A stretch of DNA of 64,000 nucleotides from Daphnia carinata. Lineage: Eukaryota > Arthropoda > Branchiopoda > Diplostraca > Daphniidae. Each line of letters opens with the position of its first letter. Positions within the stretch are counted from its first letter, which is position 1. Positions 48,028 to 60,060 of the stretch are shown one piece after another. The DNA lies in assembly GCF_022539665.2 (NCBI RefSeq), contig NC_081338.1:6994446-7058445 (forward strand), given 5' to 3'. Under the pieces are notes generated by a model. It was not told the DNA's origin, ran no database searches, and worked only from the letters and a program-made list of their open reading frames with translations. The position numbers and the translations under genes were made by a program.

Positions 48028-51000
48028 GACAAGAAGACGGATGTATTCAATATTTTTTTTTTTTTTTTTTTTTTTTTTTGGCCGCGATTGCTTCCGTGTG
48101 TGGGAGACCGAAGAGATCAAAGGCGAAGTTGTATTCCTTCCTTCCTTTTTATTTTTTTTATTTTTTAGATACATCGAAAAAGAAAATCCAATTATGAAAT
48201 CAAAATAGAGAAGAAAATTTGAAAACATTTCGACGTTGCTAGCGAGCGACGAAGTGGATATTTACAAAAAAAAAAGAGAAGGGACTACGCGACTCAAACC
48301 CAAGTGTGCCGAACTTTTCCTTCTACCCGTTGGGTATATTTCTAATATGGCCGGGAATCGCCGACTCCCGAGCCCCGCCACGCGGTCCCCCCGCTCGTAG
48401 TCTGGAAGGGGCTCCTTTTATTTTATTATTATTTTTTATTTTGTTCCCTCGTCTCTCTCTCTCTACTCATTTCCTCCGTCTCGTTTTATATAAAACGGGA
48501 GGCTGCCCTTACCCCTCCCAGTTGGCGTTTTCTCATTAAAAGACCATTCTTGATGATGATGGCATTTGCATTTTGTCTCCTTGTGTATTTTGTGCGAATG
48601 CGTTCTAGAAAAGAAAAGAAAAAAAAAATAAGGGGGTTCCTTCTTTTTTTGTTCTTTTAAAACTCCTCTTTCCTTGTCATGCAAATTCTTGACTTCACCG
48701 AAAACTGGGCGCTGGTTTTCCATCCCTTTTTTTTTTTCTTTTTATTATTCCCTTTGATTCCCTGTGAAATTTCGGAAATCTTTTCTTGAAAAACAAAAAA
48801 TTGTTCAACATTTCCATCAAACACTTCATTTTTTTTTTTTTTTTTCTTGCTTTTGGCTTTGGCGTGAGACGTTATGGTTGGTGGTTTTGACCGACCAGCT
48901 GTTCTCTTTAGGTTCACCATCCCTCACCGACCAAACGGAGGGAGGGGGGGGGGGAGGTGTCAAGGCTATATAATCGCCCGGGCCAAGGGGAAGCTAGTAG
49001 TGGTCGTCGTAGTAGTATTGTAGACGCCATGACTGGGTGCCCTCGTTGTTGTTCTGCTATTTACACACACACACACACACACAGACGTTTCTATAGCCGA
49101 AGCTGAGATTTCTTTTTTCTTTTCTTTTCCACAATTATTATTCGCCACCCCTTCTCTTTTTTTTTAGATTTCCAGTGCTTTGTGCTTTCTCCCCCCCCCC
49201 TCTCGTGCGTCTTTTATTTCTCATATTGATTTAATAACGTTAATCACGCGAGCCGCGAGTTGGCTAGTCTCTCTCTCTCTCTCTCTCTCTCTCCTTTTGC
49301 TAGCCGTGTCATGAATAATTCCTTTTTGGAATCAATCTCGGCAATCCTAGCGGACTCCCCCCCCCCTTCCTCTCTTGCAATTCAAAAGGAGGACGAAGTA
49401 GGGTAGCATCCGACCTAAAAAAAAAAAAAAAAAAAAAAATGTATATATGTACATTCCTTCATATTTTTCTTTTTTCTTTTTTGTTTGCTGCTGGCTGGTT
49501 GTGCGTGTAATGTTCGTACAGCCACATCCCGAACGACGCCCTTTTTATTCCCACCCATTTTCTTTTGTTTTGGGGCCACGGGATTCCTCCTTCTTTTCAT
49601 TCCCCTCAGGAAAGAAAAGAATAAAACGGGGGGAAAAAAAGGCAAATGAGTACAGAAAAAAAAGGGGGGAGGAAAAAAATGGATCTCTATTATTACTATT
49701 ATTTCGTGCTCACGTTCATCGGCTGGCAGCACAGCTCCCCTCCCACACCTCGATAAGTCAATATCCACGGGCGAAACTATTGACGCTAGAAAAAATAGTG
49801 GGAGGGTGGAAGACGAGAGAGAATAAGAAAGGGAGGTAAAAACTCCCGAGCCCCTTCTTAAAAAAAAAAAAAAAAAAAATTTGGAAAGTAAGAAACAACT
49901 AAAGGCAGAAGAACTGACAAGAGACTTGGTGGAGGCAGGAACCGTAAGTGAGAAAGTTAGTCCGATGGGAGCGTCACGTTTCTGATTGCGATTCGCTTGG
50001 CTATTGCGTCATAACGACCATTGCGCCCTCTTCTTATTCTACCCCTTTTTTTGTTATTTATTTCTTCTTCTTCTTCTTCTTCTTCTTCTTCTTTCTCTTC
50101 TATTCCTTAAAAAGAGAAAAGGCTGAGGAATTCATCGCCATTGCGTTTCACGCCACATTGGATAGGAATGATTTGATTCTTCTCGCTCACGCACAGTTGT
50201 TCGTCTTCGTTCTTTGCTCCCCTCCTCCCTATTTTTTGCGTGCTCTTCTTCTACCCCTCACGTCTTTTCTCCCCCCCCCCCCTCTCTCTCTCTCTCTCTC
50301 TTTTGCACTTGGCTGCCGCCATCGAGATTAAGGAAATAAGCGATGCGAAATTCGACGGAGCGACGCTCACCCCACCCCCCACTCCCTTCCATCTCGTTGC
50401 TGCGTCTCTCTGCATCGACGAGAAAGACGAAATTCAACCTACAAAATGCATAATGTAGAGAAATAAAAAGAAAAAAAGATGGGTCGCAATGACGGAATAG
50501 ATAAAAAAAAAAAAAAAAAAAAAAAAAGAGAGAAAAAAACACGAAATATTTACGGCTATCAACGACGACGCCCCTCGCTTTCGAATCAGATGAACGGGAC
50601 TTTCTTGTGGGTGTATGGGAGACGGAGGGGGGGGGGAAGAGAAAAATAATAAATTGCGAGATTTTGCGAGGCTGTCGTCAATGTCGTGGGGTAAAAAATA
50701 AAAAAAAATGTGTCAATTTTTTTTGTGTGTGTGTGTGTGTTTTTACTTTCATCTTTTGCGAGTCGACTTGATGGTTCCATGAATCAGACGAGCTTTTCGT
50801 AAGTTGAGATGATTGCCGTCCCCTATTTCTCTCCAAACAAAAATAGGTTACTGGTCGTAATAAGAAGTCCAAGTGACGTCAGTCGTGTGCCACGCCCTTT
50901 TTGTTTTTGTTTTTATTTTTGTCTACTCCGGCTGTGCCTTTTTTTTTTTTTTGTTTTTTTTTTATGTATAGCAATTGGATTGTGTTCTATCGCCTTGATT

Positions 51001-51189
51001 TTGAGGATCAATTGGGTGTTTGTTTAGTGGCCCCTTCTTGTCACCGCCGACCAAACCCGCAAAACAAAAATGGATCTAATTTTTCATTCGATTTACTTTT
51101 ATTTGTCTTATTGACACATGAACTAAATGTCGTGTAAAAATGAGGCGTTGATTATAACACGATTATTCTTTTTCGTATCATTTTAACAG
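45819..51189 (+). other. TIAR intron, about 5.4 kb
   Basis: From GTAAGT at 45819 to TTTTAACAG at 51189, splitting RRM2 between its RNP2 and RNP1 halves. It is T-rich, with TTTA and TC repeats and a (GA)18 array at 47989-48025. No coding exon recognised on either strand. Confidence 0.8.
47989..48025. repeat. (GA)18 microsatellite
   Basis: GA array of 37 bases, followed within 30 bases by a T run of about 28. Confidence 0.92.
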
Positions 51190-51265
51190 AGACTGCCGCG
51201 TGGTGCGAGACCCCCAGACGCTCAAATCCAAGGGTTATGGATTCGTTTCTTTCGTCAAGAAATCG
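51190..51265 (+). CDS. TIAR: TIAR exon D: RNP1 of RRM2
   Basis: A 76-base exon between CATTTTAACAG and AAATCG|GTAAGT. It reads (S)DCRVVRDPQTLKSKG then YGFVSFVKKS. SKGYGFVSF is the RNP1 motif of RRM2 with its conserved aromatic residues. It completes the Ser codon left by exon C and ends in phase 0. Confidence 0.95.
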
Positions 51266-52356
51266 GTAAGTGCCTACCTCCAAAAAAAAAAATACAATTG
51301 AAACTGTATCTTTATCCCTCTGTTGTACAAGCAACACTGAATCAAAGAGCAATGAGAGAGAGAGAGAAAGAGAGAGAAAAGATAACGGTAGTAAGAAAAG
51401 TAGTAAAAAAAAAAAAAGAATAAGATCAGTGTACAAGAAGCTCATCATTTCTTTTCTGCGGCTTTGCTGGGCCCGGCCATCTTTGACTCCTTTAACCTCA
51501 CCAGAAAATAGCGTAGCATTTTTCTTTTTCCTTTTTGCATTCTGTCCTGCTTATCGATCTCCATATCTCTTTCCTCTTGCCGTTGTTGTTGTTGTTGTTG
51601 TCGCTTCTTTGTTTTGTTTCTCCCCTCTTTTTTTTTCTTCTTCTTCTTCCCCACTAACTCCTTTGCTCCCGCCGTTATATTCCCCAAAGCTCTGGCCAAC
51701 TAATTGAGATCCTGATGGATTTCTTTTTTCGCCTTTCCCTTTTTCGCTCGGCCAGGCCGCCGCTTTTTTTTTTTTTTTTTTTTTGGCCAGCCCCAACTTT
51801 TTTTGTTTTGTTTTTTTCTTTTGTTTACATGCAAGATTGGGATTCTATTAAGCTTTTATGTTATTTTGTTTTGTTTTGTTTTGTTTCGGCTATGGCGGTC
51901 GTTGCTACTCCCGCGGCCAACTACGGCCATTTTATTTTACCCTCGTTCTTCTTTTGACGCCCGGCTTTTTTTTTTTTTCTTTTCAAATTCGGTATCCCCT
52001 TTTTTTTTTTGTTTTACCCAACACATCCACCAAAAGGAGATGTGTGGTGTACACGTTCCGGCTGACTTTCTCCGATGGGGATTGAGTGTGTGTCTGTGTG
52101 TATGTATCCCGCTTTTTTTTTTTTTTTTTTTCTTGGGCCTTATTTTCTAGCGGGACAGGAAATTTTTCTTTCATGTCTCTGATCCCCTCGTGTGAGCTCC
52201 CTACTTTTCTCTCTTTCTCGCTCTCTCTCAAAAACAAAAAGAAAAACATTTTTCTTAAAGCTGACATCTCCTTTGTTTTGGGTGGGGTTTGTTTTGTTTG
52301 TTTTTTTTTCCTTCTTTCTTCGCACTCTTTTCGTGCTGTGTCATCTCTTTGTATAG
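51266..52356 (+). other. TIAR intron, about 1.1 kb
   Basis: Bounded by GTAAGT and by CTCTTTGTATAG. It is T-rich, with a GA-rich stretch near 51355-51380 and TTG/TTC triplet runs near 51580-51650. No exon seen. Confidence 0.85.
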
Positions 52357-52456
52357 GACGCCGAGAACGCCATCGCCGGAATGAACGGACAGTGGCTAGG
52401 AACGCGGGCCATCCGCACCAACTGGGCCACCCGTAAACCGCCCGCTCCTAAAGATG
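52357..52456 (+). CDS. TIAR: TIAR exon E: end of RRM2 and linker
   Basis: A 100-base exon between TTGTATAG and AAAGATG|GTAAGT. It reads [20 protein letters not shown] then [19 protein letters not shown] and [11 protein letters not shown] are diagnostic for TIA-1/TIAR/Rox8. The exon supplies the last helix and strand of RRM2 and the linker to RRM3, and leaves one base G that becomes Ala with the next exon. Confidence 0.96.
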
Positions 52457-54747
52457 GTAAGTCTCTTGATATTTTCGATTGATTTATTGCTTTATTAAGC
52501 GCGCGTACTATGTATAGATTTATCTCTCTTTCGTTGCTATTTTATTTTGGCCCCCCACTGTGTCTGTGTGTGTGTGTGTGTGTGGCAGCGATAATCATAC
52601 ACACGTCCATTCTTATTACGTACACTTTGTGTGTGTGTGTATTAGCTCTATACACACAATCCCCTCCCCCCTTTTTTTTCCGTATCTTTCATCCAGTAAG
52701 GCGCCCAGCCCTTATCACGAAACTTCTTAGAAAGATGTTATAACTCTTTTTAAGAAACATCTTCTACTTTTTTTTTTTTATATACATATATTTTTATTTC
52801 CTTGTTTCTTTGTTCCAGCTTGAGGTTATTCCGCTCCGGATTTTTTTTTTTTTTTTTTCCCTGGTTTTCTCTAGAGATGGGATATGAAAAAAAAAAGACA
52901 CACTTGTATACAGCCAATATCACTCTGTAGTTCTTTTTTTTTTTTTTTTTCTTTTACTAGTCCCTTGCTCTTTCTTTTTTCTTTCGGCCGTCCATCGGGT
53001 GCGTCTCGATGGACCACGGGCATTTTCTCCATGGCCGAAAGCTTTCACCAAAAGCCTTCATTCCATAACCCGTAGAAAAAAGAAAAAAAGAACGGCTGTG
53101 TGTGTGTGTGTAAAAGTAGGAGGGGCGCCGAGGAACAGACGCGAGTAACTCGCGTAATAGCATGGAGAGAAATGCATCGGCCCACCGCACCGATTCTTCT
53201 TCTTTCTTTTATTTATTTATTTTTTATTCCGTAACTCTTTCCTGCCTACATCTTTCAATTTAAACAAACAAACAAAGAAACAAACAAAAAAAAATTACGT
53301 ACGGTACTGTGTTCCAGCAGTACTGCGTCTACGTATAATAGGAACAATAGAAAGATGCTGAACCATTTCATTCGTGATGGACATAGACCAGAAAGCGGGG
53401 CATAACTTTTTTCTTTTAAATCATGTGGCAGAGGGGGTGGTGGTCATCAGCTGATGCAGTTCGTGAGTCGGCGTTCCCCCTTTGTCCGCAGTTTGTTTGC
53501 TATTCACACTGTTGCAACTGCCATCCGGAAATGTTGCGTTATTGATTGAAATATTAGCCTAGTCTGTCTGTCTGTCTCTATCTCTCTATCTCTCTCTCTC
53601 CGCACAAGAGTTTGTATGTACACACAGACGGCCACACGTACACACACATGGATTGCATAGAAATGGGGAGGGTTCCTATCTCCTTTTTTTTTGTGTCTTT
53701 TTCTTCTCATGTGTGGGTGTGTGTGTGCCAGAGAGCTGGAGGATACTAGAGCTGCCGGAATGGTTCAAAAAGAGGGCGTCCTTTCGTTGTACTTTCTTCC
53801 CCTCCCCCCTTTTTACGTCACCGTATCTACACATTTATATACAAAGAGAAATAGAAAAGATGCTATATACTCATCTGTATATACATACATATATATAGAT
53901 ATACATTTGTATGTATATAAGTATAAAAAGGAAGAGGGCGAAGGGCTAGTTGTGAGCGACATGGAAAAGAGAAGAGAGACAGACCCTGCCCACTTCTCCG
54001 TTCATGATGGATCGCGTGATCGCTTTCCCTTTTTTCTCCTTCTTCCTTATGTGAGCGTGTATGAAACCGGGGAGGGGGGGGGGGGGGTAGTAGTGGGGAA
54101 TGGTATGTACCCGCTGCCTTTCCGTCTCTTTCGCTTGGTCGGGCTTCTCTCTTTATTATTTTTTTTTTCATCGCAAAAACTGCCCTCTCGGTTTGGTGCT
54201 GAATTGACACTGGAATTTTTTTTTTTTTTTTTTTTTTTCTGTTCCATGTTCGCTATTGCCGAGACGGAAGCCTCGCTTCTTTCCTTTTGCCCCGTTTCCC
54301 AGAGCTAGCACAAGTCCGTCCAAGCGCCAAACTCTTTGGTTTGTGTGTCTCTCTGTGTGTGTCGTTGCGGTGTGTAGTGAAGCAGCTTTGAGAGAAAAAA
54401 AAAAAAAAAAAAAAAAAGATGGATCGATGTCGCTAACCAATGACACACAAACACACACACACAGACGTGTATTCACATTTTCCAAGATTTTCTCTGTGTG
54501 TGTGTGTGTTCCAGTTTATTTTGCTTGTGTGTGTGGATAAGCGGATGACGAAACATGGAAGAGTCGTGTCCCACGCCTCGCAGTTTGGGTTCCAACCGTG
54601 AAAACTTATGACAATGTTTTTTGTCTTTTTCTTTATCTTATTTTATTTTTATGTATTTGTTTTTGTTTTGTTCTATTTTTGGTTGTGTTTATTTTTTCCG
54701 TTTCTTTTCTTTCGCCCATTTTGCCAATGTGGGCGCGTTTTATGCAG
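52457..54747 (+). other. TIAR intron, about 2.3 kb
   Basis: Bounded by GTAAGT and CGTTTTATGCAG. It holds several TG/CA arrays, T runs, and TATA/CATA-rich sequence at about 53870-53930. No coding exon recognised. Confidence 0.85.
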
Positions 54748-54928
54748 CCGGATCGAAGCCCATGTCGTACGACGAAGTCTTTGGCCAGTCGTCGTCCACC
54801 AACTGCACCGTCTATTGCGGTAACCTGGCCCAAGGCACTACCGAGGAGTCCCTTCAAAAGATTTTCGGCCCTTACGGCCAGATCCAGGAGATCCGCGTCT
54901 TCAAAGATAAAGGATACGCCTTTATCAG
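54748..54928 (+). CDS. TIAR: TIAR exon F: linker and most of RRM3
   Basis: A 181-base exon between TTTTATGCAG and ATCAG|GTGCGG. It reads (A)GSKPMSYDEVFGQSSSTN, then CTVYCGNLAQGTTEES, then LQKIFGPYGQIQEIRVFKDK and GYAFI(R). VYCGNL is RNP2 and KGYAFIRF, completed by the next exon, is RNP1 of RRM3. YDEVFGQSS.TNCTVYCG is a family hallmark just before RRM3. RRM3 in this family binds C- or U-rich RNA and strengthens binding by RRM2. Confidence 0.96.
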
Positions 54929-55065
54929 GTGCGGTTGGCTTTTACGTCTTTTCATCGACTATTGTCCTCATTCCCCTTTCTTTTCTTTGTTTTTTTTTTT
55001 TTCATTGATTCATTTATTTCATTTTTGTGTGTGTGTTGGGTACTACTCCCGTCCCGTGTTTTTAG

Positions 55066-55192
55066 ATTCGCCTCCAAAGAGTCAGCCACACAAGCCATCG
55101 TCTCGGTCCACAATACAGACTTGAACGGGCAAAATGTCAAATGCTCCTGGGGCAAGGAACCGGGCGAGCCCGGTAGCGCCAACAATGCCCAG
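55066..55192 (+). CDS. TIAR: TIAR exon G: end of RRM3
   Basis: A 127-base exon after a 137-base intron (acceptor GTGTTTTTAG) ending at CCCAG|GTATGG in phase 0. It reads (R)FASKESATQAIVSVHN, then TDLNGQNVKCSWGKEPGE. VKCSWGKE is the conserved terminal strand of RRM3, where human TIA-1 has VKCYWGKE. Confidence 0.96.
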
Positions 55193-55292
55193 GTATGGCC
55201 CCACAAATTAAATGGCGACGCAATTCAATTGTGTCTTTTGATTCTGTTTGATTTTTTTTTTCATTTCCATTTTTTTTTTTTTTCTTAAACAG

Positions 55293-55646
55293 CTGATGAC
55301 GGGCGGACTAGGTCCAACCAATACCCAGTACCCGTACGGCTACAACCAAGGCATGAGCTACTGGTACCCGGGTGGCTACCCGCCGCAAATGCAGTCGCAG
55401 TTTGTGCAGGGAATGCAGGGCTACGCGGCTTACGGCCAGTTCGGCTACCAGCCCGGCATGGGCATGCAGCTGCCGGGCGGCTGGCAGAGCGTCCAAGCGC
55501 AGGCGGGAGCTGGCCAGCAGATGGCGGCCGCGGCAGCCGCTGCCGCCGCCGTATCTCAACAAGGCGGTATGGTGGCCTCCTACCCCATTCAGCAATTCCA
55601 GGTATTTCCGCCCCTGGCCGTTCACCAAAGCGCCCTCACCCTCTGA
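55293..55646 (+). CDS. TIAR: TIAR terminal coding exon: Gln/Gly/Tyr/Ala-rich prion-like tail
   Basis: After a 100-base intron (acceptor TTTTTCTTAAACAG) this exon gives 117 residues and a TGA at 55644-55646. It is rich in Tyr, Gly, Gln and Met (YPYGYNQGMSYWYPGGYPP, GQFGYQPGMGMQ) and has an Ala run of nine at about 55526-55552. In the family this C-terminal low-complexity region drives stress-granule assembly. With the seven upstream exons the visible coding sequence is 1080 bases (359 residues) without frameshift. A splice-donor-like CAG|GTATTT inside the exon at 55602 may allow a different C-terminus. Confidence 0.95.
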   Translation: MMTGGLGPTNTQYPYGYNQGMSYWYPGGYPPQMQSQFVQGMQGYAAYGQFGYQPGMGMQLPGGWQSVQAQAGAGQQMAAAAAAAAAVSQQGGMVASYPIQQFQVFPPLAVHQSALTL

Positions 55647-55957
55647 CGCACAGAGGCAGACGGGAAAACACTCTTAAAAAAGGATTCCGATTTCATTTAG
55701 GCTCAGTGATGATGATGACTTGATCATGACGACGAGGGACTGGCACGGGATCGAGAGAACAGACAAAACTGTGTATGTGTGGGGCCGTCAGAAATGAAAA
55801 GAAAAAAAAAAACTTAAACTTGAAAACAAAAACAAAAAAGAAAGAAAGAAAACAAAAAATGCTGAAGGAAAAAATCAAACAATTTTTGTATTGAGAAAAA
55901 GCAAAAGCAAAACACGCGGGAGAAGAGGAAGGAAACACAATTAAGCAAACAATTCTT

Positions 55958-55963
55958 AATAAA
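55958..55963 (+). terminator. Poly(A) signal AATAAA (proximal)
   Basis: Canonical AATAAA 312 bases after the TIAR stop codon, followed by an A run. Further copies lie at 56075-56080 and 56080-56085. Confidence 0.5.
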
Positions 55964-56074
55964 TTACAAAAAAAAAAAAACGTTATGGACGATGATGGAG
56001 AACTATGTCGTTGAAGAGAGGAGGAAAAAAACAAAACAAAAGGAGCCGGGCGCAACGAAAAAAAAAAATAATTA

Positions 56075-56085
56075 AATAAAATAAA
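56075..56085 (+). terminator. Two overlapping poly(A) signals AATAAAATAAA
   Basis: Two AATAAA hexamers share one base; about 430 bases after the TIAR stop. Either could be used for the TIAR mRNA. Confidence 0.45.
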
Positions 56086-58305
56086 TACAAAAAAAAAAAA
56101 AAAAAAACAATTGTGAAGTCAAAAGAGAAGAAGAAGAAGAGAGAGAGAGAGAAAAAAAAAAAGAATAATTAAAATAAATTTACAAAAAATGTGGTGATGA
56201 CTGAACAATACTGTGGTGGTGCTCCTGCTGTTTGTTGATGTTGCGGCGGCGCTTTTTGATTGCAAAAACAAAACAAAAAAACTAAACTAAAAAAAAAAAA
56301 AAAATTAATAATAATATGCATACATTAAAAAACAAAAACCTGAAACATACCAACAGGAGAAAGTAAGGTTGGTGACTAAAAAAAAAAAGGGTTTTTATAT
56401 CTAATGTCGGTCATTTTTGCAGACTTTCGTTCAGAAAAAAATGGTGAAGATTTGTTTTGAACGATGTACCATTGGGAGGGGTTAAATGAGTTATATACAG
56501 ATGCGCGCATATTTCATCCCACATTTTCATCGATTCACACGTTTCATCTCCCCCACCTATCCCATCTCATTCGACATGCACACACACACACACACACACG
56601 CATCTACACTCACACAACAAAAAATCGCCATTAGACACAGAAATGAGGAAACAAAAAAAAAAAAGAAATTGACCTATGAGCAAAATGAAGAATATTTCTT
56701 TTTTGTTTCCTCCACGCTCTTCCTCGTTTCAAAAAAAAAAAAAAAACATTTTTTTTTTTTTATTATTATTATTTTTTTTTTCCTGTCGAAATCATTATTT
56801 GCCCCCGGCGTAAAGTGGAAGAGATCGAGAGATGACAAATACATGAATTCGCAAATTAATTATTATTTAATTATTTTTGGTTTGTGTTTCTAATTTTTTT
56901 TTTTTTTTTTTGTTTTATTTTTTTTTTTTTTAATATTTTTGATTTTTGTTTTTTTTTTTTTTTAGCTTCCGTCTTTTCCCCCGGCGTTCATCGCGTGAAA
57001 ACGCGTTGCGTAACAAGAGAACGATACACGCATACAATGTATGTATATATACATAACGTCTTATGTATATGTAACGTGTATTGCAATCGCGTGCGCATCG
57101 CAATGTTCTCTCTTTGTTTTTTTTTTTTTGTTTTTTTTTTAATTTGTTATTTTCTGTTTTGACGCTCTGTGCGCCGCGTGCGTGTTGATCTGTGTGTGTA
57201 CGAATGCGTTACGTGAGTTCCTGCGTGTTTTCTCTCTCTCTGAATCTCTCTCCTCACCGAAACAGAGGCATCAAGCAAACACGAAAAATTACACGAATCG
57301 TAACCCTTCAAAAGAAATGTCCCTTTTCTCCTTTCCCACCTCCCCCCTCTGTTTCTTACATTTCTAGAATGGGATTGACCCTCTAAAAAAAAAAAAATCT
57401 GCGGCATAAAAAAATACGTGCGATTTTGTTTTATTTTGTTCTTCACCTCGCGTCTGTCGTGACTTTTGGTATGGGCGTACGATATTCGGTATCGCGTCGC
57501 CACTGTTGCTTGCCTCTCGTTCTTATATAGCGCAGGATTGTTTTCGTGAAAGGGCTAGAAAAAGTTGTATGGACCGCTGTGAGTCAATATTTTTTATTGC
57601 GTCGAAAAAAAAAAGAAAGAAAACTAATCTGGGGAATTCTTTCATTGTTTTCCGATCGTTCCTGTCTATCCTAACTCTTCGCAATCTTTCCGTACGAAAA
57701 AAAAAAAAATTCACTCGTGTTTGGCGTCCTACCTAACATCGTCCCTTCCTCCCCACCGACACACACACACACACACACAGACACAAAAAAAAAATACTAA
57801 AATTAAAATACATGATAAATGTGCGTGTTTGCGTGCGTGAGATCAGTGTTACTGTTGACGTCATCATCTCGAGCTTTTTGATTATGTGGGTTTATTTTTA
57901 TTTCTCTTTTTTTATTATTATTTATCCCCCTTATTTTTTTATTTTTTTTTTTTTAATGTATGTTTTGGTTGGCATCTGTTGTTGTGTTTGTTTGTTGTTT
58001 GGGATGATTTAGGTAGCCAAGTTATGGGGATCGTCAGCATTTAATAGAAAGATCGTCAAAATGATTGAAAATTAAAAATTAAAAACAAAAAAAAGTTTCC
58101 GATAGCCGCGCAGTACGTTTGATTCGCATTGTTTTCGTGTGTCGGAAGAGTTGGGGGAACACTCGTCATCCGGATACACTCAACGTGGAGGGGGGGGGGG
58201 GAGAACAATCTAACACGTCTCTTTTGATGAGACATTCTTCCTCTTGTTGAAATGTATTTTTTTTTTCTTTTTGTTGGCGTAAGACAAAAGAGAAATTTTT
58301 AATGA

Positions 58306-58311
58306 AATAAA
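58306..58311 (+). terminator. Distal poly(A) signal AATAAA
   Basis: AATAAA followed by A4 and then GGGAAAA, about 2.7 kb after the TIAR stop; relevant only if a long 3'UTR form exists. Confidence 0.25.
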
Positions 58312-58723
58312 AAAAGGGAAAAATGTTGTAGTTTGTTTAGGGTATTCCAGTTAGGTAGAATGACACGGAACGCTTTTCATATTGTCTCTTGTCGAACGAT
58401 CGGGGCATTGAATTTTTTTTGTCTGCTATGTATCGGTTTGTTTCTATTGGTTTAAGAAAATGAAAACAGATAGACACACTGCCCAATCCCCCGTACATGC
58501 GCAGTCGATTTACACATCAGCAAAGTGATTGGATTTGTCGTTGAAAATCTTCCTCGTCGGCCGACATTTATGTTTCAATTTTCTTTCGCCTAAGTTCTCA
58601 ATGTCGTATTTGATTTTTAGGGATAAAATTTAAACTATTGAAAAAATGTCGATGAAAACATACCAAAAAAAAAAAAACATTAGTGAAAAACGCGAGAGAA
58701 CAAGAAACATTTATTTATTATTA

Positions 58724-58754
<31 letters not shown>

Positions 58755-60060
58755 GAATTCCAAACGTTTTCTAGTAACAATTCGGGAATTGATTCAGTGT
58801 GTGATTCTTGTGCGTGTGCACGCCCCGTATTGTGTGTGTGTATAACCGTTTGTAAGTTTCTCCTCCCCGTGCAGTACGTGAGGGAGGTCAATGTTTTTAA
58901 ATGGTGGCAACCTCACTGTCCCCTCGGCCCTCATGAAAAAAAAAAAAGTGTGTTCCAAACAGGGAAAAAGAAAAGAAAGGGGGGGGGGGGTAAACAAAAT
59001 AAATAACAAAATATTAACAGCTACAACAAACCACCACCAAAATTTGTTTAACTAACAGTGTATAACTAACTAAAAAAATTTTGCTATTACCAATTCTTTC
59101 TATCGCTGCTGCTGCTGCTGTTGTGTGTTGTACGAATGATTTGTTGAAAACAGTCAAAAAGTTGAACAGATGATGATTTTAAGCGTGCGCTGGGAACCAA
59201 AAAAAAAAATAACAGAAGAAAGAAAGAAATAAACAAACAAACAAAAACAAAAAAAAAACAAAAAAAAAAGTAAGATGGAGCAGTGTATTCTTTCGTTTAC
59301 ACTATACACCCGTTTGGAATCGATCTTTCTCGCTACCAAATGGGATGTATTACGGAATTACACCAGGTGTGGAATGGAAAACAAAAAACAAAAACAAAAA
59401 AGAAAAAGCAAATAACGTGGAGAAAACGTGTATACGTTGACGCTTTCTTCCCTCGCTTTTTCTTTCTGTTCGATTGATCGCCGTCTGGCAACGTTACGCC
59501 TGAACGGATCGAGTGGGATGTCAATTGATTTGCTGCTCGTCGACTAGACCTTCGCCAGAGTGCTCAATCAACCACCAACCTTGCCAGCCGTGTTTCCTTG
59601 CATTTTCTTTCATCGAAAAAAAAAAGGGGAAAAGCCGCTTGTTTGTGCGTGTAGACACACCCAGACATTTATAGCCGAGCGGGCAGCATTACCTATATGT
59701 GTGCTTCTTGGTCGACGGGTGCTACGTAAACGTATAGGAGATTCGCGTGACAAGGAAAATGTCGACAATTATACGATTCGCTAGCGAAAGTAGAGGAAAC
59801 GATAGCCGGCCTCGAAGAAGCTTATTTATAGAGCCGAGGCACGATCCCGCAATCTGAACAAAAGGGGGGAGAAATAAAAATAAAAAAAAATAAAAATAGG
59901 AAAGGGAAGTGAAATGGATATATATATACTGTTTCTAATACGAGAGAAATAGAGAAGTAAAAAAAAAAAAAAAAAAAAGGAAGAAGGCGAGATAGAGTAG
60001 AAGGCAATATAGAAAACGGGAGTAAACAGGACGGCAACGGGTGGACAACAGCCGATCTCA

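Larger units (their letters stand above)
55647..60060 (+). other. Probable TIAR 3'UTR followed by A/T-rich intergenic DNA
   Basis: Directly after the stop the + strand becomes strongly A-rich (lysine/Asn-like AAA runs, no coding frames). This A-rich stretch to about 56360 with AATAAA signals fits a 3'UTR. Farther on, T-rich and TA-rich sequence with a (CT)n/TG mixture continues to about 60060. I recognise no gene on either strand in this part. Confidence 0.5.
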
